From: an uncultured Lachnospiraceae bacterium
GTDB taxonomy: Bacteria; Bacillota_A; Clostridia; Lachnospirales; Lachnospiraceae
Assembly (NCBI GenBank): GCA_947564305.1
Contig: CANOBT010000032.1
Span: forward strand, 1-42,613
Direction of reading: 5' to 3'
Length of the DNA stretch: 42,613 nucleotides
Shown: positions 23,868 through 32,710 of the stretch, in pieces
Position numbering within the stretch: position 1 is the stretch's first letter
Layout: each line of letters opens with the position of its first letter
Program-made: the position numbers and the translations under genes
Notes under the pieces: generated by a model
Databases searched by the model: none
The model's input: the letters and a program-made list of their open reading frames with translations, nothing else
Told to the model about the DNA's origin: nothing

Positions 23868-24320
23868 ATGGATGCATATAAGACGATCAACGATGTCCTT
23901 GTGAATTTATTTCATGAAATCTGGGAACTGGAAGAGAAGGCAATCATAACAGATGAGTTTCGGGATATCAGCAACAACGATATGCATATCATAGAAGCCA
24001 TTGGTTTGGGAGCGGGCAGGACGATGTCTGCAGTTGCCAGAAGCCTTGGGATTACGGCAGGCTCTCTCACGACTTCCATGAACAGCCTGGTGAAGAAGAA
24101 ATATGTAGAACGGGGACGCTGTGAGGAGGACCGGAGAGTGGTGTATATCAGCCTCACAGAGAAGGGAAGAAAAGCATATGGGCATCATGCGGATTTTCAT
24201 CGGCAGATGATTAATGCTGCACTTGAGAGATTGAGTGAGGAGGAGATTCCGCTGCTGGTAAAAACGTTGGACAGTCTTGCATCGTTTTTCAGGAATTATG
24301 GGGAACAGAAGGAAATATAA
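23868..24320 (+). CDS. MarR-family regulator, FabT-like
   Basis: 150 residues. A winged helix-turn-helix occupies about 35-110, with SAVARSLGITAGSLTTSMNSLVKKKYVERG and the wing DRRVVYISLTEKG; flanking helices form the dimer. It lies 18 bases after accDA, in the same transcription unit, and before the operon terminator. In streptococci and enterococci the fab repressor FabT, a MarR protein that uses acyl-ACP as co-repressor, is encoded at the start of an otherwise colinear cluster. Here the gene is last, so FabT function is inferred from context and family. ATG 23868 has AGGTGG 5 bases upstream; GTG 23859 is a possible alternative. Confidence 0.85.
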   Translation: MDAYKTINDVLVNLFHEIWELEEKAIITDEFRDISNNDMHIIEAIGLGAGRTMSAVARSLGITAGSLTTSMNSLVKKKYVERGRCEEDRRVVYISLTEKGRKAYGHHADFHRQMINAALERLSEEEIPLLVKTLDSLASFFRNYGEQKEI

Positions 24321-24335
24321 AATGGATATGGAAGG

Positions 24336-24365
24336 AAAGGGCATCGGTAACAGGATGCCCTTTTA
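24336..24365 (+). terminator. Terminator of the fab-acc operon
   Basis: AAAGGGCATC (24336-24345) pairs with GATGCCCTTT (24354-24363) and ends in TTTT. It lies 15 bases after the marR stop and 19 before the next gene. Confidence 0.85.
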
Positions 24366-24383
24366 GCGTGAAAAGAGGATTTT

Positions 24384-25277
24384 ATGAATCGGACTTTAAT
24401 GTATCGGATTGGTGAAGCAGAGCATGGACTGCGGATTGAGCAATATCTTCGCCGCAGAGGCTATTCCAGGCAGAATCTGACAGAACTGAAAAAAATGCCA
24501 GACAGCGTCCGGCTTAATGGAGACGGATGTGTATTAAAGAAAAAAATGTCAGCAGGCGATGAACTGGTGGTGCAGATTGAGGAAATGGAGGGTTCTGAAA
24601 AAATACCGCCCACAGATATCCCGCTAGATATTATATATGAAGATGAAGATTTACTGGTTGTGAATAAACCGGCCGGACTTCCCATGCATCCATCCATGAA
24701 GAATTATAACTATTCTCTGGCTAATGCCCTTGTGTGGTATTATCAGCAGCAGGGGCAGCCATTTGTTTTTCGCTGTGCAAACCGTCTGGACAGGGATACC
24801 TCAGGACTGACTGTCATCGCAAAGCATATGGTCAGTGCCAATATGTTGTCTGCCATGGGATATCGGCATGAGATTGAGAGAGAGTATCTGGCAATTGTGC
24901 GGGGCTGTGTCCATCCATCTTCTGGTACGATTGATGCTCCGCTGTCGCGTAAGGAAGGATCTATTATTGAACGAAAAGTCGATTTTGAGCATGGGGAACG
25001 TGCCGTGACACACTATCATGTGGTAGAGGAAAAAAATGGGCACAGCCTGGTTTCCCTTCGGCTGGAAACAGGGCGTACCCATCAAATACGTATTCATATG
25101 AAATATCTTGGTTTTCCGCTGATTGGTGATTATCTTTATAATCCGGATATGGAGTATATTAGCCGCCAGGCATTGCATTCTTATCGTCTGGGATTTTCTC
25201 ATCCAATCACAAATGAAAGAATGAATTTTACTGCTCCGCTGCCGGAGGATATGCAGAGAGTTTGGATATCACATTAA
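24384..25277 (+). CDS. RluA-family RNA pseudouridine synthase
   Basis: 297 residues. An N-terminal S4-like RNA-binding region (RIEQYLRRRGYSRQNLTELK) precedes the catalytic domain: NKPAGLPMHPS, the active-site motif NRLDRDTSG with Asp136, and RLETGRTHQIRIHM. It converts uridine to pseudouridine in rRNA or tRNA; which site is not determinable from sequence (RluC/RluD types are closest). It is a single gene after the fab operon terminator; RBS is AGAGGA. Confidence 0.92.
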   Translation: MNRTLMYRIGEAEHGLRIEQYLRRRGYSRQNLTELKKMPDSVRLNGDGCVLKKKMSAGDELVVQIEEMEGSEKIPPTDIPLDIIYEDEDLLVVNKPAGLPMHPSMKNYNYSLANALVWYYQQQGQPFVFRCANRLDRDTSGLTVIAKHMVSANMLSAMGYRHEIEREYLAIVRGCVHPSSGTIDAPLSRKEGSIIERKVDFEHGERAVTHYHVVEEKNGHSLVSLRLETGRTHQIRIHMKYLGFPLIGDYLYNPDMEYISRQALHSYRLGFSHPITNERMNFTAPLPEDMQRVWISH

Positions 25278-25345
25278 ACTTAGTTGAATTTTATTCTTGG
25301 ACTGCTTTCTTTTGAGACATCTTTTGGAATAGGACAAATAAAAAG

Positions 25346-25374
25346 TTGCCTTTTAACTGCCGGATTGATATACT
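25346..25374 (+). promoter_or_regulatory. Promoter of the hybrid sensor kinase
   Basis: TTGCCT at 25346-25351 and TATACT at 25369-25374 are 17 bases apart, about 83 bases before the ATG at 25457. Confidence 0.72.
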
Positions 25375-25456
25375 AAACATAGATTGGCTGCCGGTATCAG
25401 CCGCGGCAAAGAACTCAGAAACCCATATTTACAGTTGAAAGATGAGGAACTATGTT

Positions 25457-28400
25457 ATGAAAAAGAAAAAGCCTTTACAGGAGATTATTTATGCTGTTTT
25501 TCTTCTGGCGGCCATTATCCTTTTGTTTTTCTGGTTTACGACACAGAACAGCAGACGCACAGAGGAGCAGAACAGAGAATATGCAGCCGATTCGGCGCGT
25601 CTGAAGTCTGAGCAGATTGATGACGAACTGAATAATGCCCTGCTCCGGATTAATACCTATGCATATTTTGTGGGTGAAAGTCTGACCGAACCCACGATTA
25701 CAGCGCAAATGCTCGAAAAAATGGAAGAAAACTCCCAATTCGATGCCATTATGTTTACGGATATTAACGGGATAGACTATGCTTCCGATGGGCGTACTGC
25801 TGACGTGACGCAGAGGCGTTTTTATATTGATGGAATCAGCGGAAACAGTAACATTGAGATTATATTTGATCCTCATTTTTTTGATGAGACTATGGCATGT
25901 TTTTATGCCCCGGTCTACTTTGGAGATCAGATTGTTGGTGTACTTCGCGGCGCTTTTCTGGCTGAGGAATATTTAAGAAGCATGCTTACGACCACATATT
26001 TTGGAGAAGAGGCCCAGGTATTCTTGTGTGCGCCGGATGGCAGAGTGATCGCCAGCTCTAACGGCACGGTTTATGAAAACCACCTTCTTGACACGCTGAC
26101 AGACACAGGCGTAATTGACCAGACGGCTGCCAGTCAGGTCCGGCAGGTTTTTGAACATGGCGGGGAAGGTACTTTTGCATGCGATTCTTCTAACCTGACG
26201 GATAACATCTGTGTTACGTACCTTCCACAGAATGAATACGTTTTAGTCCAGACATTTCCCAAAAATGTTACACAGCGCATGATCACAGAAGAAAATCTTG
26301 TGGGAATCCAACTGGAAATCATGCTTATTGCTTTGTTTGCTGTCTACATTATTATTATTCTGATTCGTGCCGGACACAAACGGAAACAGTTGGAAAAAGA
26401 GAACCGGGAGATGGGATACATTATAAGCGGTGTCAACACACTGTTTTCAAGGTTTGCTATGGCTGATTTTGAGGAGGACACCTACCAGTATCTGGCTGGG
26501 ACAAGACCGGAGGGCGAAGGAATTGCAGACAGCGGAAGCTACCAGGATATTGTAGACTATCTGGCATCCTTCGTGGAAGAAAGCCATTATCAGGAATTTG
26601 TAGATTTTATGGATAAAAACGCCATTATTGCGGCGATGTCAGAACACAATGACCTGCGGTATGAGCATCGTGTAATAAGAGCCGGACATATAGAGTGGGA
26701 ACATATGAATGTTGTCTGCCTGGAAAGACAAAATAATCAGGTCTCCAAGGTTTTATTTATCCGTCAGAATGTAACAGAGTTAAAGGAAAAGGAACTGCGT
26801 ATCCAGGCGGAAAGGTCACTTGCAAACCGCAAAGAGAGACAGTACCAGATTGCAATTATGTCCAGTTCCTTCTGCAGTTTTGAGTTTAACTTAACCCAGA
26901 ATCTTGTGGAGCAGGATATCATCGGAATCGTAGATGGGCAGAAGGTATCGTTCCTTGAAAGAGTGGGACTGGAGGCACCATGTAAGATTTCAGAGTATTT
27001 TAAAAACTGGGAGCCATATGTTCTGTCGGAATCCATGGAAAATTATTCTGCTGTTGTTAATACAGAGAATCTGCTCAGATGTTTTGAGAAAGGTGACAGG
27101 GAAGTCGTTGCTGAGTACTGGGTAGAAAATTTCGCTCAGGACCAGATGTGTGTACGTCAGTCCTTTGTCATGACGCAGGATGACAATACAGGCGACATTA
27201 TGGTTATGGTGGTATCAAAAGATATTACGGAACAGGTCAGAAAACAGAGAGAGCAGACACAGGCTCTCCAGGATGCGCTGATGCAGGCGCAGCATGCCAA
27301 CAGGGCAAAGACTACATTTTTGTCCAATATGTCTCATGATATCCGTACTCCAATGAATGCCATCATAGGATTTTCCACGATTGCTGTCAGTCATATAGAC
27401 AACAAGGAACAGGTTTTGGATTGTCTGCAGAAAGTGCTTTCTTCCAGCAACCATCTTTTGAGTCTGATCAATGATATTCTTGATATGAGCAGGATTGAGA
27501 GCGGGAAAGTTCAGATTAAAGAGCAGGAGTGCAATATTTCCGAACAGATGCATAACCTGGTCAATATTATTCAGCCTCAGATAAAAGCAAAACAGCTTGA
27601 ATTATTTATTGATACGTTCGAGGTTGCCAATGAGGATGTGATAGCCGATCCTTTGAAATTAAATCAGGTGTTCATTAATCTGTTAAGCAATGCGGTGAAA
27701 TATACGCATTCAGGAGGTACAGTCTCGTTCCGGATCATGCAGAAGACGACATTCCGGCATGGATACGGGGATTACCTGTTTATCATTAAGGACAATGGCA
27801 TTGGTATGTCACCGGATTTTGTGAAACATATCTTTGAACCCTTTGAGCGTGAGTCTACCGTGACACAGAGCGGTATTCAGGGAACCGGACTGGGTATGGC
27901 TATTACGAAAAATATTGTGGAGATGATGAACGGCACTATCAGCGTTGAAAGCGAGATGGGCAAGGGCAGTACATTTACGGTAGAATTAGAATTAAAGCTG
28001 CAGGATACAGAAAAAAATATGGAACAGATCAGGGAACTGGAGGGCTTGCGGGCGTTGGTTGTGGATGATGATTTCAACATCTGTGACAGTGTCAGCAAGA
28101 TGCTGAAGCAGATTGGCCTGCGCTCCGAGTGGACAACTTCCGGTAAAGAGGCAGTGTATCGTGCCAGAAGTGCTTATGAGGAAGGGGATTCCTACCATAC
28201 ATTTATTATTGACTGGCAGATGCCGGGACTCAGTGGAGTGGAAACTGCCAGAAAGATTCGGGATGTGATCGGCGGTGAGGTTCCTATTATCATTTTGACT
28301 GCATATGACTGGACGGATATTGAAGAGGAGGCAAAGGCTGCGGGAGTTACTGCGTTCTGTGCGAAGCCTCTGTTTATGTCTGATTTAAAAATGGTTTTGC

Positions 28401-28843
28401 TTGCTGCGAACAATCTGTTGGATAAGCAGGAGGACATTCCGGAATGGACCCAGGCTGATTTCGGCGGAAGACGTATTCTTCTGGTAGAGGACAATGAATT
28501 AAACCGTGAGATAGCAGAGATGATTCTCGAAGAGGCTGGTTTCCTTGTGGACACGGCGCCGGACGGGACTGACGCGGTGGCAATCATGGAAAAGGCGGAG
28601 GAAAATTATTATGATGCGATTTTAATGGATGTGCAGATGCCGGTTATGAATGGCTATGAAGCGACCAGGACTATTCGCAGGCTTCCCAGAAAAGATGTGA
28701 GGGATCTGCCTATCATTGCAATGACAGCCAATGCTTTGGAGGAGGATAAGGAGGCGGCGTTGAAAAACGGGATGAATGCTCATATTGCCAAACCTCTTGA
28801 TATGGATATTTTCATATCTGTACTTCAGAAGTTTCTTGTGTAA
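25457..28843 (+). CDS. Hybrid sensor histidine kinase with two receiver domains
   Basis: 1128 residues. Order: membrane helix (about 8-28), extracytoplasmic sensor of about 255 residues that looks like a dCache domain, second membrane helix (about 285-305), a PAS-like region (about 320-590), HisKA with phospho-acceptor His627 in NMSHDIRTPMNAI, HATPase with N-box NQVFINLLSNAVKY and GTGLGMAI, then REC1 (Asp919, IIDWQMPG) and REC2 (Asp1058, LMDVQMPV). There is no Hpt or DNA-binding output domain, so the phosphate must go to another protein or the REC domains tune kinase activity. ATG 25457 has GAGGA 8 bases upstream, better than ATG 25442. The ligand is unknown; small organic molecules are usual for dCache sensors. 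Confidence 0.9.
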   Translation: MKKKKPLQEIIYAVFLLAAIILLFFWFTTQNSRRTEEQNREYAADSARLKSEQIDDELNNALLRINTYAYFVGESLTEPTITAQMLEKMEENSQFDAIMFTDINGIDYASDGRTADVTQRRFYIDGISGNSNIEIIFDPHFFDETMACFYAPVYFGDQIVGVLRGAFLAEEYLRSMLTTTYFGEEAQVFLCAPDGRVIASSNGTVYENHLLDTLTDTGVIDQTAASQVRQVFEHGGEGTFACDSSNLTDNICVTYLPQNEYVLVQTFPKNVTQRMITEENLVGIQLEIMLIALFAVYIIIILIRAGHKRKQLEKENREMGYIISGVNTLFSRFAMADFEEDTYQYLAGTRPEGEGIADSGSYQDIVDYLASFVEESHYQEFVDFMDKNAIIAAMSEHNDLRYEHRVIRAGHIEWEHMNVVCLERQNNQVSKVLFIRQNVTELKEKELRIQAERSLANRKERQYQIAIMSSSFCSFEFNLTQNLVEQDIIGIVDGQKVSFLERVGLEAPCKISEYFKNWEPYVLSESMENYSAVVNTENLLRCFEKGDREVVAEYWVENFAQDQMCVRQSFVMTQDDNTGDIMVMVVSKDITEQVRKQREQTQALQDALMQAQHANRAKTTFLSNMSHDIRTPMNAIIGFSTIAVSHIDNKEQVLDCLQKVLSSSNHLLSLINDILDMSRIESGKVQIKEQECNISEQMHNLVNIIQPQIKAKQLELFIDTFEVANEDVIADPLKLNQVFINLLSNAVKYTHSGGTVSFRIMQKTTFRHGYGDYLFIIKDNGIGMSPDFVKHIFEPFERESTVTQSGIQGTGLGMAITKNIVEMMNGTISVESEMGKGSTFTVELELKLQDTEKNMEQIRELEGLRALVVDDDFNICDSVSKMLKQIGLRSEWTTSGKEAVYRARSAYEEGDSYHTFIIDWQMPGLSGVETARKIRDVIGGEVPIIILTAYDWTDIEEEAKAAGVTAFCAKPLFMSDLKMVLLAANNLLDKQEDIPEWTQADFGGRRILLVEDNELNREIAEMILEEAGFLVDTAPDGTDAVAIMEKAEENYYDAILMDVQMPVMNGYEATRTIRRLPRKDVRDLPIIAMTANALEEDKEAALKNGMNAHIAKPLDMDIFISVLQKFLV

Positions 28844-28858
28844 ATCATAGGGTTCAAA

Positions 28859-28890
28859 ACAGGGGGCAGAGATTACTCTGCCCCCTGTTA
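28859..28890 (+). terminator. Terminator of the hybrid kinase gene
   Basis: A perfect 13-bp stem, ACAGGGGGCAGAG (28859-28871) with CTCTGCCCCCTGT (28876-28888), around an ATTA loop. The T-run is short. Confidence 0.82.
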
Positions 28891-28907
28891 TATGTAGTGT
28901 GCCTGAC

Positions 28908-28977
28908 GGATGCCGAAATAGGTACTTTATTGGCTCGGATGCCGTGCAGCGGAGTGCACAGCACCGTGAACAGAAAC
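28908..28977. repeat. Truncated copy of the MITE-like repeat
   Basis: About 70 bases match the right half of the element at 5603-5672, from GGATGCCGAAAT through TACTTTATTGGCTCGGATGC to GTGAACAGAAAC, with roughly seven differences. The left half with the first two hairpins is missing, and the remaining GCCGTGCA/TGCACAGC stem has a mismatch, so this looks like a decayed copy. Confidence 0.85.
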
Positions 28978-28982
28978 TTTAA

Positions 28983-29024
28983 TATGACAATTTTGTCACT
29001 CAAAAATTCACTCCAGTGTCATAT
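28983..29024. promoter_or_regulatory. Response-regulator-type operator upstream of the ABC module
   Basis: TGACA-N4-TGTCA (28985-28998) has the form described for BceR-like regulators (TNACA-N4-TGTNA). A wider dyad, ATATGACA (28983-28990) and TGTCATAT (29017-29024), encloses it. A TATAAT at 29033-29038 follows with no good -35, which fits an activated promoter. Confidence 0.6.
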
Positions 29025-29064
29025 GGTATCTGTATAATATAGAATATCCTTACAGACAATCATT

Positions 29065-29145
29065 CTGCAAGGCAGATTGGTTACAAAATACAGATAGCAG
29101 GCAGAAGCTTGCTTGTGCGACAGATTGGTTACAATACAAGGGGGC
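29065..29145 (+). repeat. Two copies of a short leader repeat before the ABC ATPase gene
   Basis: CAGATTGGTTACAAAATACA (from 29073) and CAGATTGGTTACAATACAAG (29121-29140) are direct repeats in the untranslated leader. The first is preceded by TTCTGC-AAG-GCAGAT, a small hairpin. A third relative is at 38541-38580, before glpP. Confidence 0.7.
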
Positions 29146-29151
29146 ATGATT

Positions 29152-29853
29152 ATGGAGATATTAAGATGTGAAAACCTTTCAAAAATTTATGGTTCCGGAG
29201 ACACTTGTGTAAAAGCGCTGAATGAAATTTCTTTTTCGGTGGAGGCAGGAGAATTTGTATCTATTGTAGGACCTTCCGGGAGCGGAAAATCTACCTTGCT
29301 GCATATCCTGGGCGGAGTGGATAAACCGACTTCAGGAAAGGTGTTTATAAGCGGAACGGATATCCACGCACTGAATGAGGATAAGCTTGCCATATTCAGG
29401 AGGAGGCAGATTGGGCTGATCTATCAGTTTTATAATCTCCTCCCGGTTTTGAATGTGGATGAGAATATTGTACTGCCGCATCTTCTGGACGGCAGGAGGT
29501 TAGACAGGGAGCGGTTGGACATGGTGGTAGAAAGTATGGGGCTGTCAGACAGGAGGAATAACCTGCCGGGGCAGCTCTCCGGGGGGCAGCAGCAGAGAGT
29601 TTCGATTGGCCGGGCATTATATAACCACCCTGCAATAATTTTGGCGGATGAGCCCACGGGCAATCTGGATCGCAAAAACGGAGCGGAGATCATCCGGCTT
29701 TTGAAAGAATCCAACCAGAACCAAAAACAGACATTGCTGCTGATTACACATGACGAAAGCATTGCCCTGCAGGCTGACCGGATGATCAGCATTGAGGATG
29801 GACGTATCACAAGGGATGAACGTATTCGGCTGTCAGGAGGTGACCTGTCATGA
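29152..29853 (+). CDS. ABC transporter ATP-binding protein (MacB/BceA-type)
   Basis: 233 residues, one ATPase domain: Walker A GPSGSGKST, Q-loop region LIYQFYNLLPVL, signature LSGGQQQRV, Walker B IILADEPTGNLD and the switch His in LLITHDES. The QFYNLLP segment and small size are those of the LolD/MacB/BceA group, which powers FtsX-type permeases. ATG 29152 has GGGGG 7 bases upstream; ATG 29146 is too close to it. The stop overlaps the permease start (ATGA). With the two regulators downstream it forms a peptide-antibiotic resistance or lipid-extraction type module. Confidence 0.93.
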   Translation: MEILRCENLSKIYGSGDTCVKALNEISFSVEAGEFVSIVGPSGSGKSTLLHILGGVDKPTSGKVFISGTDIHALNEDKLAIFRRRQIGLIYQFYNLLPVLNVDENIVLPHLLDGRRLDRERLDMVVESMGLSDRRNNLPGQLSGGQQQRVSIGRALYNHPAIILADEPTGNLDRKNGAEIIRLLKESNQNQKQTLLLITHDESIALQADRMISIEDGRITRDERIRLSGGDLS

Positions 29854-32633
29854 AGAAAAATATTGTGTTTTACGTCACCAGACAGTATATGAAGCAGAAT
29901 AAAGGGAGGACCTTGACGACATTCGCAGGGATTGTGTTCATGGTACTGCTCATGACCTGTGTGTTTGTGGGGAAAGATACGGGGATTCGCTATCTGCAGG
30001 ATGTAGCAGCTTTAAAAGACGGAAAGTGGCATGTCAGCATGTACGGCATCACTTCAAAGGAATATGAGGAAGTCCTTGAAGTTCCCAGTGTGAGGGAAAC
30101 TGCGGTTTCGTCGGCTTATGGCAATACAGAATTTAAGGCTTCCGCAAATGTGGAGCGTCCTTATCTGAATGTGAAGGCTTATGAAGCGCCCTGCTTTGAC
30201 TGGATGAACATCAAGCTTTCCAAAGGGAAGCTTCCGGAGAATTCGCAGGAAATCATTGTCAGTGAGAGCGCAGTGGAGGATGGCGCGGATATTGCCGTGG
30301 GGGACCAAGTGGAAGCAGCGTTTTTTGAACGTTCCATTACCGGCATCAATCCGGAAGTGGAAGAAACCGTATTTCCTTTTTACGGTGTGACTGTGAAATG
30401 TGAGGAGACAAAGGATGTTCCGGAGGAATTCCCGTATTTTGGGGACAATCCGGATTTCCGGGAGAACCAGGAATTTACAGGAAAAAAGGAGACCTACAAG
30501 GTGGTCGGAATCATGGAGACGCCTTTTTATGAACAGATGGGAGCCGCAGGATACACGGCGCTCACATTGTTGGAGGAGAACCAGGCGGCAGCGCTAGAGG
30601 AATTTAACCTGTCCATAATCCTGGATCAGAAGCAGGACAGTGATATGAGCATACTGCGGCAGGTTGCCGGAGCCCACGAGATGGACGTGAATGATTACCT
30701 GCTGGCGTTTACTGCAAGAAGCTCGGATGATACCTTTAATCTTGTTGTCAGATATATGACCGTATTCTTTTTGTTTTTCATTATGGCGGCTTCCGTTCTT
30801 TTGATATATAATGTGTTTGACATGTCCTTTCAGGAGCGAAGCAGGTATCTGGGAATGCTCTGCTCCATTGGGGCGACCGGAAGGCAGAAGCGGAGCAGTA
30901 TTTATTATGAAGCCTTTTTTCTGCTGATTTTTGCATTGCCTGTGGGGATTTTGCTGGGAATCGGGGTGATAAAGCTCGCTATGGCGGCGTTTCGTCCGCT
31001 GATTGGTTCGGTTATGAGTATTAAAACCACTGTAGATATCTACCCGGCAGTGATTCAAATATCCTGGGAGAATCTTGCGGCAGTATCCGCGGCAAGTATC
31101 GTGACGGTTCTGGTTTCGGCATGGCTTCCGGCAAGGAAGATTGGGAAAATCGGACCGGTGGAATGTATCCGCGGCAATCTGTGGAAAAAGAACCGGCAGT
31201 ATACAATGAATGTTCCGTTTATCCACACCTTTGGAGCAGAAGGAATGCTAGCAAAAAATATGCTCCTGCGGCGGAATAAAAAAGCCAGGTCGGTAGGCTC
31301 TGCTGCCGCTGTTTTTATGGTGGTTTTGATTGTGACTCTGTTTGGCTCCAATGCGATACACAGTGTCATTGATGCGAAGACAGATAATATTACGCTTGAT
31401 ATCAATACGGACCGCTATGATTATATGCTGTATTCACAAGGGGCAGGGTTTGCGGCATTGAAGGAAGAAATCCAAAAAGATGCAGGAGTAGAGAGCACAG
31501 CACAGTGGCGGGAAGGAATGTTCGCGGGGGATGTGCCTGTGGAGGTGTATGGAAAAGAATACTGGGATTCGCTGCACAGCATTTACAACCTGTATTATCA
31601 CAGGGAACTGACAGAAGAGGAGTTTCAGGAGAACAGCCCTTACGGACAGGGCAATTATATGCCTGTCAGCCTTCTTTCCGTAGATGACGATACATGGACA
31701 GAGATGGCGGAGAAGACAGAGGCTGATATGGAGATACTGACGGATACCAGGCGGACGTCGGCGCTTGTGGTGAATACCGGAGGCATGTCCACTTCTACTT
31801 ATCGGATTGAGGGGATGACGCCGGAACGTTACCGTTTTTATCATATTTCCAGGATGACAGATTTGAAAGAGGGAGATACGATACCGCTTCGTATTTATTC
31901 TTACGAGAAGCAGCAGGAGGTGGAGACGCCTGTTGATATCGCGGGATGTGTGGACGCAGAGCAATTGGAGGGCTATGTATCTTTTGGCAGCGACAATCAT
32001 TATATCTGGCTCATTGTAAATGAGGAGACCGGCACACGGTTCGCGGAACTTATGAGGGAGGAGGACGAGGACAATGTCTGGATGGCTCCCATGCTTTTTA
32101 TCCGTATGAACGGGGAACCTACGGACCTCATAGAAAAGCTGCAGCAGCTCAGCGACAAGGAGGATGCGGCATTTGCCATTGCACAAACCGGGATCTATAC
32201 GACAATCGTGGATGCTGTTTCCGATATCGTGGATGTGATGCTGATTAGTTTTGTAGCGCTGACATCCGTCATCTGTCTTTTGAATCTGTTTAATTCCATC
32301 CGGGGATGGATTCTGGAGAGCAGACAGGAATTTGCGGTGCTGAAGTCTGTAGGAATGACTGCAGGCCAGATAAAAAAGATGTTGTTATATGAATGTGCAG
32401 GGATTTTCCTGTGGGCGCTGCTGCTGGCAGGGGGATTCTCGGGAATCCTGATCTTCATTGTCCGGTCAGGACTGACAAGGATATTTGGGGTTCTGGTGCT
32501 GCCCATGCCATGGATGGTGATTGCTGCCGCGGTGGTGAGCGCAGGGGGTGTTTTGTGTGGGCTTGCACTCGAGCGCTTCGGGAAGGAGAGACAGGAGGAT
32601 TTGTTTGAGAGCATCCGGAGGGAAAGCGTGTGA
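29850..32633 (+). CDS. ABC transporter permease with two FtsX/MacB repeats
   Basis: 927 residues. About eight membrane helices are seen: one near 23-42, three at about 303-325, 355-382 and 408-430, one near 487-506, and three at about 793-815, 840-866 and 878-903. Two large outside domains fill about 45-300 and 510-785. This is two copies of a MacB-like unit (helix, outside domain, three helices). BceB proteins instead have ten helices, one outside domain and about 650 residues, so this permease is not a typical BceB. It probably moves or senses an amphipathic compound such as an antimicrobial peptide or envelope lipid at the outer membrane face. The end is 77 bases before its likely regulator gene. 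Confidence 0.88.
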   Translation: MKKNIVFYVTRQYMKQNKGRTLTTFAGIVFMVLLMTCVFVGKDTGIRYLQDVAALKDGKWHVSMYGITSKEYEEVLEVPSVRETAVSSAYGNTEFKASANVERPYLNVKAYEAPCFDWMNIKLSKGKLPENSQEIIVSESAVEDGADIAVGDQVEAAFFERSITGINPEVEETVFPFYGVTVKCEETKDVPEEFPYFGDNPDFRENQEFTGKKETYKVVGIMETPFYEQMGAAGYTALTLLEENQAAALEEFNLSIILDQKQDSDMSILRQVAGAHEMDVNDYLLAFTARSSDDTFNLVVRYMTVFFLFFIMAASVLLIYNVFDMSFQERSRYLGMLCSIGATGRQKRSSIYYEAFFLLIFALPVGILLGIGVIKLAMAAFRPLIGSVMSIKTTVDIYPAVIQISWENLAAVSAASIVTVLVSAWLPARKIGKIGPVECIRGNLWKKNRQYTMNVPFIHTFGAEGMLAKNMLLRRNKKARSVGSAAAVFMVVLIVTLFGSNAIHSVIDAKTDNITLDINTDRYDYMLYSQGAGFAALKEEIQKDAGVESTAQWREGMFAGDVPVEVYGKEYWDSLHSIYNLYYHRELTEEEFQENSPYGQGNYMPVSLLSVDDDTWTEMAEKTEADMEILTDTRRTSALVVNTGGMSTSTYRIEGMTPERYRFYHISRMTDLKEGDTIPLRIYSYEKQQEVETPVDIAGCVDAEQLEGYVSFGSDNHYIWLIVNEETGTRFAELMREEDEDNVWMAPMLFIRMNGEPTDLIEKLQQLSDKEDAAFAIAQTGIYTTIVDAVSDIVDVMLISFVALTSVICLLNLFNSIRGWILESRQEFAVLKSVGMTAGQIKKMLLYECAGIFLWALLLAGGFSGILIFIVRSGLTRIFGVLVLPMPWMVIAAAVVSAGGVLCGLALERFGKERQEDLFESIRRESV

Positions 32634-32710
32634 CTGGCCCGGCAATCGGCGAGGCATGTTAGGCGCTGTCAGGAAATAAAATTGCCGCAGCAAAGATAAG
32701 GAGGAGCAGT

